From the NCBI RefSeq assembly GCF_000237925.1, contig NC_031495.1:38902210-38966209 (forward strand): a DNA stretch of 64,000 bases. The letters run 5' to 3'. The DNA is from Schistosoma mansoni (taxonomy: Eukaryota; Platyhelminthes; Trematoda; Strigeidida; Schistosomatidae). Position 1 is the stretch's first letter. Every line of letters starts with the position of its first letter. A model generated the notes under the pieces. It was not told where the DNA came from. It did no database searches and was given only the letters and a program-made list of their open reading frames with translations. Below are positions 11,601-22,699 of the stretch, one piece after another. The position numbers and the translations under genes are program-made.

Positions 11601-12949
11601 CTAGTGTTGCTACTGTCAGTAGCATGACTATTATTACTCGTAGTAATAGTAGTAGTGCTAATTCTCGTATCACTGTTGACATCGTTAGTTTTAGTCATTG
11701 TGGTTGTGCTAGTAGTGCTAACGGTCCTAATAGGAGTAGTGGTAGTAGTAGTTAACTTATTTGCGTTTTCCACTGTGTGTCAATTCGTTCCGTTTCGCTT
11801 CGCTTTCTCCACTTTATTTCTCTGGTTGCTTGTTTGGACCGATAAGTGTGTAAAATATAAATGTTTAAAATACATCCCCGTATTTGGCTTATTTTGAGTG
11901 TATATACGGAGTATTTAGGAGTGAAATAGCTAATAACGTCTTTATCGATGTTATTTAATTTAACTGCGACTATTGAATGTTTTGTATTAGATATCGGATA
12001 ATTTTTAACCTTCGGGTGAACGGAGCATAGCGCAAGAAAAACCAGGGATTTCCGTGTACCGAAAAACTCAGATATTTTGGATTGAAATGTTCAAATTGAT
12101 TTGACTCATAGCTAGGATAAATATCCGCTCGTTGTAGGTAAGCAGTAAACGTTGTGTAACCTGAGAGTCGTTGTTGTAAATAATTGGCAAACTGAAGAGG
12201 AATGTTATAACTACTTGCAGATTACTTATAAGATAATTGTAGGTTCAACCATATGATAGACTGAATTCTTGTGATCAGCCTAGTTTTTCCATCACATCTA
12301 CTTACATCAGGGTTATGGTGAACATGTATTGTGACAGTCAAGTGGGGTCTATCCAGTTGGTTTGAACAGTGTTCTTTCAGTAGGTCGCCCATTGTCTGTA
12401 GGTTTAGATGGTCGGACAATTTGGTGGATCGACCAAATTTGTTGGCCTGCTTGTAATAATTTATTTAATAAATGTAATTAGGTCAAAAGAACGAGTTTGT
12501 TACTGTTAGGTTCTATTTATCTTTAGTATTTAACTATAAGTGACATTCTGCCAACAGAACCTTTCTCCTCATACTCGCTATTCTATGAAATGAACTACAC
12601 TGGACAAAATTGAATCATCTTATTACTGCAAAAATGAGATAGGAGCATTCTACCCGAATTTTGTGCTGATGTTGTCGTTCAGAGGAAAGAGGGACGCTCC
12701 ATGACCAAACCATCCAGCTCAGAGAACAAAACTCCATCAAGAAAGAAACATTCATAATAACTTTAGTTATCGTCTACAAAACTGAAACAATCTCCAATAG
12801 TCAACTGTTATAACGTAAAAGCATTCCTATGCACTGAATACTTCTCGACGGTAAGTGTTGTCAGACTTAATGTATGAGAGTCTATTTTCATTTGATGAAG
12901 ACCTAATAACAAATTTGACATTAGATTCACAAGCAAATAATCTTAGATT

Positions 12950-13035
12950 TACTTTCAGCCCAGGACAGAGTTGGATGGAGAATACTGGTGGGCGGCTTAT
13001 ACTCCTCCACGAGGGGTAACAAGCGTAAGTAAGTA
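12950..13035 (+). mobile_element. LINE-A (RTE-type) 3' end
   Basis: It reads CCAGGACAGAGTTGGATGGA, then GGGGTAACAAGCG, then (TAAG)n: the last codons and tail of LINE-A. It is a very short 5'-truncated insertion. Confidence 0.65.
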
Positions 13036-13194
13036 AGTTTAGCTCATTCAAATTCGAATTCTTATTCCTGAAAGTGCTTCGAATAACTACCATACAAGGA
13101 CTAAAATTCGTCAAAACGTGATGGGCCATAATAAACCTTGAAGATTTATACACCCCTGATTTAAAAAAACTTTGTACAATTGACCTTCTTTTGC

Positions 13195-13345
13195 TGTTAA
13201 TCATTTTTCTTTTGCTTATTCCTCATACTGACATTTGTCGATGGCATTCATTGGTATTGAAGCCTTAATTGTAAAGCAAAAATGATTTCAATATAATTTT
13301 GGTCATTGGTTGTATAAGAAAAGATTAACGTCACCACAGTAGATT
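13195..13345 (+). repeat. Dispersed repeat c, copy 1
   Basis: It closely matches 20240-20420 (shared TTTTGCTGTTA, CATACTGACATTTGT, GGCATTCATTGGTATTGA). It sits just upstream of the RING/TRAF pseudogene. About 14430-14505 also resembles 20430-20505, so both copies may belong to one element, the second internally deleted. Confidence 0.6.
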
Positions 13346-13601
13346 AACAGTATTTGAAGGGTATTCGACAGCTAGAGAAAACCAAGGATTAGCAAGAACT
13401 GTGCATCATTTCATACACAGAGATATCTGTTACGTATATATGTGGATAACATTCAGTTCTGTATTATTCTGTGTGAATTCGCTGTGAGTGCTTGCATGTG
13501 ATGGTGACAAATAATGGAATTCAGAATACTGACTATTAGCACAATAAAGGACTGATTTACATTCTCATAGTTCTGTATGTGTCAGTACAAAATCAAGGAA
13601 A

Positions 13602-14165
13602 ATGGATGATGATTATATCTGGATGTATCGTATTTGGAATTCAAATCAAGCGATGAACAATAGTGTGCAAAAGAAATCCTCAAAAGTAAAAGATACTCGA
13701 GTCACCTTAGATAATCAGTGATTACATGTGCGTAGTATTTGTCGAGAAATGTACAACAACAGTTTAAATAAATTCTCTTACAGGACTCAAATGACACTGA
13801 CTATCGAGTCTATTTTGAAGGATGACTTTTCGAATAATGACATCTTCCACAATTGTTTGCTGTGTGACATATGCTTGAATATATCACCGCCACCAAAATG
13901 TGAACCTTGTCAAAGTTTTATTTGTCTCAAGAATAAAATGTCCCGTATAGGGATTGTCGAAAACAAATTTATATAACAAAGAAGGAATAACGGCATGGTC
14001 ACTTAGACCGACATTACATTATAACTTGTGAAAAATCAATCAAACTTAGCAAAATAGACCGGAAATTCACGTTTCAGATTGCAATTTCAGCGTTAGTTGA
14101 TAACCGTCGGTATACACCTAAAGTATCGATTATTCCCTCGGAACCACACCGACGTCCAAGGTAAT
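13602..14165 (+). pseudogene. RING / TRAF-type zinc-finger pseudogene
   Basis: An intronless stretch starts MDDDYIWMYRIWNSNQ at 13602, meets an in-frame TGA at 13719, and continues in the same frame to a Cys cluster CDICLNISPPPKCEPC...FICL (about 13865-13930). After a frame change it continues as CPYRDCRKQIYITKKE, a TAA, then HGHLDRHYIITCEKS. Cys/His spacing resembles a RING finger followed by a TRAF-type zinc finger, as in some ubiquitin ligases. With a stop, a frameshift and a second stop it cannot be functional as read. It may be a retrocopy or cargo of the repeat that flanks it. Confidence 0.45.
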
Positions 14166-15074
14166 AATTACAGAATGTACACTATGTGAATAAGTTGAAC
14201 GTACACCATTACTTTAAACAATTTTCAGCGAATTTACAAAGCTAGAATCTTGTCCCGCAACCCATAAAATGGAGTTGAATGTTAAGGAAAATCGGAAATA
14301 GACGGTAACGATATTGAAGAGCGTCTACAAGTGTAGCTAGTCGCATTATGTCAATTTCAAAATAATAACCGTCAACAAAATATCATAGACTTTCGAAACC
14401 AAATACACCCAATGAACTACTTCTTTGATTTATGACATATTTTATCTCAAGCAGATGACATAAGACATCAATAAATCTCAGATCAAACGATATTTCATAC
14501 TTAAAACAAATATTGAAATACTAATATTTGAACGAAGAATATTCTTTTCGATAAATTCTTTTCAGGTTCTACAATTATATATCCAAATTAATAATCCGAG
14601 AAAATGGCCAGGTTAAAGGCAAAGTACATCGTTTAAAGCATGTAAATTTAGGAATGTCAAATCAAATAGAATAAAATTGTCAATGTTGATATGACTCATA
14701 TTCAATGTTAACTTGAATCTGTATATATGTAAAGTGAAAATTTAAGATCTGTGATCAGAATATAAATATGGGTCAGATAGGGTGAGAGAGATATGATAGT
14801 GCAATTACAATTCGATCAAGTGAAAGACTAAATGTGTGAAAAATTAGTGAGACGTAATAAGGATGGATCAATGCGATGTGAATGAATCATGTCTAGGGGG
14901 GATTAATAATGATATTTAACCAATAATAATAAAAATAATAATAATAAAATACAAAGATTTGTGAATAAAGATAAGAGAGACAATTACATTTGACTACGAA
15001 AGATCGTAAGTATATAGTCAAATTAGGTCATACAATAGCTAAGATGATTGTTCATTAATTGGCCTTGTGGTTGG

Positions 15075-15560
15075 TCAAAGGAAGAGTAGGGGTTGGAGAT
15101 ATTTTTTCTGTACGCATAGTTCCGGTTTCTTCATTCTGATGGCTACTGCCTCCGCCGTTTGAAGGACTTTAAGCCTGACAAGCTTAGGCAAAAAATTACT
15201 GACCGTATAAATAATTGAAAAAGATTGGTTTATACTGGCACTATGACCAGTTTGTACTAAATGGGCCAAAATCGAGCTGTTTACTTTCTTCATCAGACCT
15301 TTGCTTAGCCACTCTGGGAGGTGTTCACGAGCACGAAAATGTAGATTCCTAGAACTTCGACCAATATAACTTGCTCCACAGGAGCAGTCGAACTGATAAA
15401 TACAAAATGAAGTCATTCTAGGAACTTCATCTTTAAGCCTCGGTGTCACCATTGGACGCGTAGAAAACACCAAAAAAATATTGAAATCTTCTTCGCAAAC
15501 TTTAACACCTGTAAGTTCACTGGCTGTGCTCTTCAGCCCTTTCTGAAGTACGGCTGGCAA
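15075..15560 (-). mobile_element. Penelope-like element fragment 1, GIY-YIG endonuclease
   Basis: A 161-codon minus-strand frame contains CIYQFDCSCGASYIGRSSR, then RAREHLP, a HLVQTGHS block and a C-terminal LKVLQTAEAVAIRMKKPELC. The spaced I-Y...Y-I-G with the Cys pair is the GIY-YIG endonuclease of Penelope-like elements, and the ending matches the family's C-terminus. The reverse transcriptase part is not recognisable upstream. The frame is open through the whole domain, so this is a fairly young copy. Copies 2 and 3 are at 25.8 and 37.5 kb. Confidence 0.8.
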
Positions 15561-15597
15561 ACTACATAAACCAAATTTTAAGTTGGTTTATTTCAAT

Positions 15598-15788
15598 AGA
15601 CAACAAAGAATGGCAATCGGTTAAGTGCTCGCGCGCGAGACTGATAGGTCCTGAGTTCGAATTTCGCGAGGCGGGATCGTGGATGTGCACTGCTGAGGAG
15701 TCCCACAATAGGACGAAACGGCCGTCCAGTGCTTCCAGGTTTTCCATGATTGTCTAGCTTCAATTGACTCATAATCTGAACTATATAA
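15598..15788 (+). repeat. Second hammerhead SINE family, copy 1
   Basis: A tRNA-like head with an A-box-like GGTTAAGTGCTCG and B-box-like GAGTTCGAATTTCG is followed by a hammerhead core and a tail TCTAGCTTCAATTGACTCAT. The layout (tRNA-like head, ribozyme, tail) matches the Smalpha-like family, but the sequence differs. It lies next to and in opposite orientation to Penelope fragment 1. Confidence 0.75.
15686..15732 (+). ncRNA. Hammerhead ribozyme, second family, intact core
   Basis: Helix I is GCACTG paired with CAGTGC. The core is CTGAGGAG, helix II TCC...GGA with loop CACAATA, then CGAAAC, a self-complementary helix III ACGGCCGT, and the cleavage triplet GTC. Every consensus core position (CUGANGA, GAAA, UH) is present. 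Type I topology with minimal helix III suggests it may act best as a dimer or tandem RNA. Confidence 0.75.
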
Positions 15789-15944
15789 AAAAACTGATCA
15801 AAGTTTTTTTTGGAATCTTTAGACAAACGTTTTTTAAAATCAGCTTCACAGAACACTTTCGAAAAATCAAGGTAACTAAAAACATAATCAACATCAACTA
15901 TGCCGTCTATGTGTCCCATAAAACTGAAATTCAATTGTGGTATG

Positions 15945-16195
15945 GGTTACTTATGTCCACACAAGTAGTATATAACGATTTTCGGGCATAGAATGTATTT
16001 CATTAGAAGATCGATAAGGAGAAAACGGGAACGGGACTCAGTTGGTATGAAAATGCATGAACAATAATAAACAAAAACGATGAACTGATAGTTGCAGAAG
16101 GAACGGTCAAGATTGAAATAATTGATTGATAGTTTGCAAATTAACTGTTTACTGTATGGTTGTCAGATTTTAGTGTGATGGCCTATAATTTTGCG
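15945..16195 (+). repeat. Dispersed repeat f, copy 1
   Basis: It matches the reverse complement of 30790-31030 over about 240 bp (shared AGAATGTATTT, GATCGATAAGGA-like, CTGTATGGTTGTCAGATTTTAG). The class is unknown and there is no long open frame. Confidence 0.6.
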
Positions 16196-16221
16196 CTCGT
16201 ATACATTCGATTGGACGAGAA

Positions 16222-16335
16222 TTTCGTCCAATAGGATAGGAGAACATTATGGAAACTTTTTCGACACTATGGAGTTCCTGAAAAGATTGTCAACATTATC
16301 CAAAACTCATAAGATGGACTACAGTGCAAAGTCTG
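16222..16335 (+). mobile_element. LINE-A fragment (RT block)
   Basis: It encodes RTLWKLF-type, HYGVPEKIVNIIQNS and DGLQCK, the same RT block as at 2100-2200, then switches abruptly at about 16335 to the tail of the Smalpha-like SINE (16335-16400). Confidence 0.65.
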
Positions 16336-16400
16336 ACCAGTTGCAGTCCTAAAACATCAATGGGAAGATCCAAACAAACAATACTGAGTAAATTTACTTT
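16336..16400 (+). repeat. Smalpha-like SINE tail fragment
   Basis: GACCAGTTGCAGTCCTAAAA, CATCAATGGGAAGATCCAAA and CAATACTGAGTAAATTT match the arm of the inverted repeat at 63102-63222 and the linker at 35640-35690. Confidence 0.6.
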
Positions 16401-17784
16401 TTTCGTCTTCTCAAAACTGTTCACACTGAGAACTGTTACTTAAGAATTCAGTCAGGAATATGTATTTGAATATCAAATATAATCGTCACATCTATTTGAA
16501 TGTCTTCCGATTCAATATTTGTTTTCACACAAAAAGTAAGTTTCTAATAGTAACAATAATGATAATCATAGTGAGCCTTATCTGAGATTGTGATCTGTCT
16601 GTTGACCGGGATTGTTGTTTGTAACCATATTCTTGGCATTCTATACTACTTGGCATTCTCTATTGTGTAGTAAGCGTGATATGAATCATAATTATAATAA
16701 GGCATGCCGCTTTCTATTAATACATTCACACGATTGATAATCACCGACATATATGGTGTAAAGATGAATGAAATTTTTCATTTTACAAGTGATGACTAAC
16801 TTTCTAAAGAGAAAATGAAGTGAAAACAAATAGTTTATCCGTCATTTCCGAGATGGTCTTGCTTCAGCTATTAATAAACACTGTAACTACAACCATCTTA
16901 TATAAAATGAGTTTAGTATTCGTATAGAGTTATTTAGTTTACACATCCTCATTTTATCAATCTATGGAGCTATTGATGTGAACCGCGAAACAAGAAGCCT
17001 TTAACAAACTACGGAAGCTATATTTGGGGACGTTATTTCATTTAATTCAGAGCTTGTAAAACTGTAATATTTACTTTTGCCTCTAGTCTATTCTACAGAT
17101 TATAAGCTTTCGTTTGATGTATAGTTCACTGCCACTGCCTTTTCTGTTCCAAAGCTATTGTGATTTAGACGCAACCTTTTGTACTCTATTTTCTACTATA
17201 ATCCCTCAGTTTTGGACATAATTATATTTTCCTAATTATTGTACGTTGTGGTCAGGTTATTCATCTATTTATTCATGTATCTTTTTACACTTATCTGAAT
17301 TCGGAATTCGGGTGCCAGATCGGGATTGGAATGAAGCGATTAGTGTTCCAGTTGCATGTCTTCTCTCTCTCGCGTGCTTCTCAGCCAATCAGGGATAGAA
17401 TAGTTTTCGTCTCTCTACTCCGCTTCGAACCCACGCATATTAACCTCAAGATTAAGCCAGTCAGCCTATTGAGTCAAGGTCTTAATCTACATTAGACAAG
17501 TTATACTCGGCACGAATTTGGGTAGACAGATTCAAGGACGTAACAACTATCATTATTAATTCCAATGCTTTTAGTCACGACTAGATGATGCATTCCATGT
17601 GCATTGACTATGAGACCATGATCAATCATCTTGATGACATAATCGACATTACTTTCTGTGCATCGTTTCCTACCGATCACTGTGACAGTCAAACTAATCG
17701 ATATCCCATATTCTGGATAGATACATTTGACTGTCGACCAAATGTATGTTTGTGCTAAATATTGATTGATGATAGATATCTTTG

Positions 17785-18380
17785 TTGCTCGCATCTGCTG
17801 GGATCACCGGGTAAGTAATAGTGAGGTTAGATGCAGGGTGTTAGGGAATGATGGTAAATCAGTTGATGAGGTCATGAATGTTCATCGACTGAGATGGTTG
17901 AGCCATGTGTTACGTATGCCTGAACACCGATTACCACGACGCGCTATGCTGAATAGTATTGGCGATGGTTGGAAGAGAGTTAGGGAAGGCCAAACCAAAA
18001 TGTGGCATCAGTGCTTGAAGTCACCAACTTCTAGTCTGAGCCATGTTGGTAGATGCAGACTACTTGGTTGGGGTCCGCGTGACTATCGGAACCAATGGTT
18101 GGAGATACTAGGTGACATGGCTCAGAATCGATCACAATGGTGTAGGTGTATACACTCTTTATCTTCCCTTAAACCTTAAGATTAAAACTGCTCCATAACT
18201 TTCTTCCTTCCTGTACTATATCCTTATATAAAACCTATCTTTTATATATTAACACCACTAAATTAGCTACTTTTATGAATCCGGTGTCCATCTTGTTGTG
18301 CTAATGAGGTATGGCAACTTGGACCGATGCATATATGTGCCTGATCCTACGTTGTAGCTGACTGACTGATTGACTGAAAT
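17785..18380 (+). mobile_element. LINE-B 3' end, C-terminal ORF and tail
   Basis: The open frame to 18179 encodes RICWDHRVSNSEVRCRVLG, LSHVLRMPEHRLPRRAMLNS, QTKMWHQCLKSPTSSLSHVG and LLGWGPRDYRNQWLEILG, ending SLSSLKP. This is the C-terminus of LINE-B, followed by a conserved 3' UTR and a (TGAC)n-type tail (CTGACTGACTGATTGACTGA) at about 18358-18377. It starts at the same internal point as the copy at 51.49 kb (CATCTGCTGGGATCACC here). Confidence 0.85.
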
Positions 18381-20239
18381 ATCTTCGTTAGGTGGGAGCG
18401 ATCAGATTTTACAAGATGGTGGAAAACATTTTAGTATGTCATTTGGTATTGAAATATGTCTTCAGTTTGCGACAGAATTGAAATAAATTTCTCCCTAAGG
18501 AAGCATTCGTAGAAGAATATTCAACCAGACTGCCAGCTATGTCAGTCTCAACAACTTCAAATTCATTTATTTAGTTGATGTTATTGAGAAAATATTTTGA
18601 TTGAGCTAGAAAATGTTTGGTGTTTCTAATGTGTCAGCAGGAATCCATGAAGCTATTTTTCATGATGGTTGGTAAAAATTAGTGATATATGGCCAGTTGA
18701 ACTAGTAAGCTATTTGACAAATTTACACACTGATCAAAAAACAGTAATCAAAGCCTAAACGATTATCAGTCCTCAGGTTCTTTTCAACTCAGTAGTCGAT
18801 CAGAAGATGATCATAGAAGTCAGATTAACCTTCTTTTGTACCTAACTCAATCATGACTCAAGACTCATACAATAATATATTTGAAATGTATTATCAGACG
18901 GAACACCAAATAAGAAAACACACGCTTTAAATGTAATCATATTACAAGTGTTAGAAGGTAGAGCAAAGAGTAAATAATTAGCTAGTTATAATTAGGGGAT
19001 GGTGTAACGCATAATAATAGTCAACAGATCCATTGAGATTTAACAACAAGGGGAAGACAGAAATTCTGTGATAACGTTACCTACTAATCACACAACAAAA
19101 GTACAAAAAACATTGATTCGAATAATAACTCCGAGGGTTTCAACTTGAATAAATATAAGACTGAAGACAACATTCAGATCTCATGTATCCACTAGTAATT
19201 GAATCGACATTAACCCCCAGAGTTTTGGTGAAGTGCCTTGATCCCTAGAGTCCAACAATTTCGAGTGAGACAATCACACCAAGGACATTGTAAGTTTTCA
19301 AGTTTAAAAGTGTACAGCATTTTATCCCTGCTGAGTTAGTGGTTAAGCGCTGGCTGTGAGATATGAAGTTCGTAGGTTCTATTTCTGGCGATGTAGTGGG
19401 TTAGCACTTACACACAGTCTCAAGTTAAAACAACTGGAACAGCTATACAGAGCCTCCTGATGATTCTTTGTTGAATAATCATAATTGACTACCTGTTATT
19501 AAAATTAAATTAAGTAGCTGATAAAAATAGTTTCATTTGACAAACTCTGTTGAACAAAATGGAAGTGTGTTGTGTTCTTTAAGCTAAAATAACCAGTAAC
19601 TGTGTGAAGATCATTACAGTACATAGATTGCTATCTGTTATATTGGTTGTGTTTTATATTATACCTGGTCAGTGGATCGATATCTTATTCTACTTAGAAA
19701 CTGATCGGTAACCAGTAATTACCATCTTCATGAACGTCTGAATCTGCAACTCATTTACTGAATACAGTTCCCTAAACTGAAGTGATTGGGTTCAATTACT
19801 TTCATTACTAAGTTAATAATGAATCTCTTACTTTAAAGTCTTGTGGTTAGCAAATTTCAACTACAACCAGTAAGAGTCCATTGATCTATCTAGCAAACTT
19901 AATCAAATCTTCTTACTCGTCATGAGACTTAAATAACTTGGCTTCAGTTATTTGTTGTTTCTTTAAAAAAAATTTATACTACTGAAATACCTCGGATTAT
20001 AGTTCAGTTCATATTAGTTGTTAAATAGTTCTACAATTCTGCTTTGATTCATGATTTCACAAAACAAGTTTTTATAAGTATAAGGATTTGTGGAGACAGT
20101 AGTATTTTCACCATTGACTTCACTAGTCGACCTAATTGGAGTCCGATTCGATCATTGTCACATTACATTGAGTACATTGTGTTACGTTAAATAAATACTC
20201 ATTATAATGTTTTGAAATGTATTTCCTTGTTTCTTTCTT
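18381..20239. other. No gene recognised
   Basis: AT-rich and without a convincing open frame. About 19320-19450 has a decayed tRNA-like head (GTGGTTAAGCGCTGG, then a B-box-like GTTCGTAGGTTC) that may be a very old copy of the second hammerhead SINE. Confidence 0.4.
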
Positions 20240-20420
20240 CTTAAAGACTTTCTTTTGCTGTTAGTCATTTTTCTTATGCTTATTCCTTATACTGACATTT
20301 GTTGATGGCATTCATTGGTATTGAGGTCTTATTTTCAAAGCAATAATGATTTCAATATAATTTTGATGATCGATTGTATAAGAAAAGTTTAACTTCACCA
20401 CAGTGGATAAACACAAATTA
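20240..20420 (+). repeat. Dispersed repeat c, copy 2
   Basis: It matches 13195-13345. The following 20430-20505 resembles 14430-14505, with the RING/TRAF stretch absent here. Confidence 0.6.
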
Positions 20421-20694
20421 AACGCCTATAGGATTTACGATTTCTTTTATATCATGCAGATGGTATAAGATGGCAGTAAGTTACCGGTCAAACGATATTT
20501 CATGCCGATCACGAAAGCAGAAGTCGTTTCGGCAAACCCTCACACACTGATGTTCATTGACTTCGCTCTTCATCCCCTTTACGAAATATGTTTGGGTAAC
20601 AACTTAAACCAAACCATAAGTAGTTGTGTTTCAACGGATTACAAGAGGTTGCGAAGGTTATCAAAAGTGATAAAAGTCAGATGAACTGTATTGC

Positions 20695-20870
20695 TAATAA
20701 ATGTTCCCGCCTTCACCATTATTGACCATCTCTTAGTGTTATATATTGAAAGCCTGTTTTCCCAGTTATCTCGTATTCAGCTTCGAGGATCGTATAATTG
20801 GGACCAATACTACTACGAGCTTTCGCTGCCGGAAAACTCTGCGTAAGCATAAGGCCTTCGTCATTCACAA
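20695..20870 (+). repeat. Dispersed repeat e, copy 2
   Basis: It matches 8395-8550 (TTTTCCCAGTTAT, GAGGATCGT, GGACCAATACTACTACGA). Confidence 0.5.
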
Positions 20871-21384
20871 TTCATTTGTACATCACTGAACATAGATATT
20901 TTGATGGTGACAGACCAATTCATTCCACTTGGTGAAAAACTATGCATCGATAATTCAGAAGATGATCACTCAGTGCTTAAGAGTTTGAGACTCAAATGTT
21001 TCTGCTTGTCATTATCATTGGAGTGGCACTGAAAATCAGGCTTAGTTATAGGAACTACATTTTGTTGACTCGCCCAAGTAAACATAAGGATAACTATCAA
21101 GCAATAATGACTGTTGTTGACGACAAAACTGATTTGTTTGTCATATAGCCTAACAAAAACATATGGTTCCCTGTAGTGGCGTTCGTCCCCAACCACATAA
21201 TCCTCAAAGCTGAACATGAGACAACTGAGAGAATGGATATTCAACATTTAACGTGGAGAAACACCCAATGATGTAGAAGACTGGAAGAATAAATTCCGTT
21301 AAATCAAATCCATCAGATGGGATGGCTCGGCGTTGCAGACGTGGTCATACTTATGCAATACCACTTATATTCATATTAAATATA

Positions 21385-21570
21385 TTGTTCTATCTTCAAC
21401 CTAAATGTGTTATCTATCATGTGTTGGTGATTGTTACAATACGATAAGTCAATGTAGACAATGATGTGAATTCCATGTAAGATTTCATAGATTAGGCAGT
21501 TACATCATGACAAATCTACAATTTTAGGATTAGTCTATTATTAGAGCAGAACGAATTAGACCATAATTCT
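21385..21570 (+). repeat. Dispersed repeat d, copy 2
   Basis: It is near-identical in layout to 25594-25780 (TTGGTGATTGTTACAATACG, CCATGTAAGAT, CATAGATTAGGCAGTTACA). Confidence 0.65.
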
Positions 21571-22079
21571 ACATTGGTAAGCCCGACAATAGGAAAGCTG
21601 CCTTTTATTTTTAATCCTTATTTTCACTCTAACTTTCTCAATCGATTTTTATTTATGTTGCCCCTTATTCTATTAGTCATCTGAATATTGCTCACCTGTC
21701 ATCTTAGCGTTATATTGAATAGTACTCATAACTTGCTAGCTCAATCGATACTAATAACAGGTCATCTGTATTAATTATATGCTACGATGCCTTTTTCACA
21801 AGCTTTAATAACATTTACATGCCTCAGTGAAATAAACTTGTTAATATATGATGATCTAGCGTATATGACCTGTAAATAACGTAAATATACATTGACTATG
21901 AAAATACTACAGGTATTGTAGTTTGACAACACTTTACCAATAACACCTTTTGTAATCGAATCGCGCCCACCCAGTGAAATCAAAGGTCAGAAATACGAAG
22001 TTGGAAGATATATTTGATGGGTTGTCAATATATCGCAAAGTGACTGATCTAATCTTACCAATGATGTTGCTCACGCCGT

Positions 22080-22205
22080 TCTAAAACGTGATCTAGTGAG
22101 GATGAATGACCGAGCGCCTTCAGCTAAATTAGTCTATTAAAACTAGTGTGGTCAGTATCTAATGTCGAACACTTACAGAGCTATTGATTTTGTGGATTTA
22201 TTTAC
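22080..22205 (+). repeat. Dispersed repeat h, copy 2
   Basis: It resembles 5860-6000 (GAGCGCCTTCAGC, TAAAACTAGTGTGGT, GATTTATTTAC). The class is unknown. Confidence 0.45.
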
Positions 22206-22699
22206 ATCTAAGGATCACTCCCCCCCCTAGTGAGGTGATGATGACTCTAAGACGTGGCTAGCCAGAAGTTTAAACTCAACGCGTTTGTCGTGGGTAAACA
22301 CTCTTCTAATAGCTTGCTATGTCTGGCAGCGTTTGATCGTCTTTCCTTACTATAACAGACCATGAAATACAGTATAGTATTCGTACTATCTAAATCTTGG
22401 TTCTTCATAAACTTCATCTTTCCGTTCCAGTCATCCTGGAAAAGAAAAAATAGAATGTGTGAGCGCATGTCGAAATACACTCGTACTTGCGTAAAGATAC
22501 AAGGTGAACGAAAAAAAGGTAAATAAACTAATACTCTTGCGATTGCGTAAAAGTGATTCAAAAAATTTTATTTTTTAATATTTTTTATTAAAAAAATATA
22601 CGCTTATTAGTAAACAAACCTTTTATTGGAATAAATATATAAGTATGAGGATATTCAATTTTTTTATAATATGTATAATACAAAGAAAAAAATAGGGAT

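Noticed and set aside
11437-11897. Overlapping open frames on both strands
   Set aside because: They come from TAG/GTA simple repeats and the LINE-A 3' end.
13719-13721. In-frame TGA in the RING/TRAF stretch as a selenocysteine codon
   Set aside because: Further disruptions follow downstream and there is no sign of a selenoprotein family, so decay is the simpler explanation.
15593-15990. Minus-strand frame MNFSFMGHIDGIVDVDYV... upstream of Penelope fragment 1
   Set aside because: Part of it is antisense to the hammerhead SINE; the remainder (about 15770-15990) has no recognised motif, so a Penelope N-terminal assignment was not defensible.
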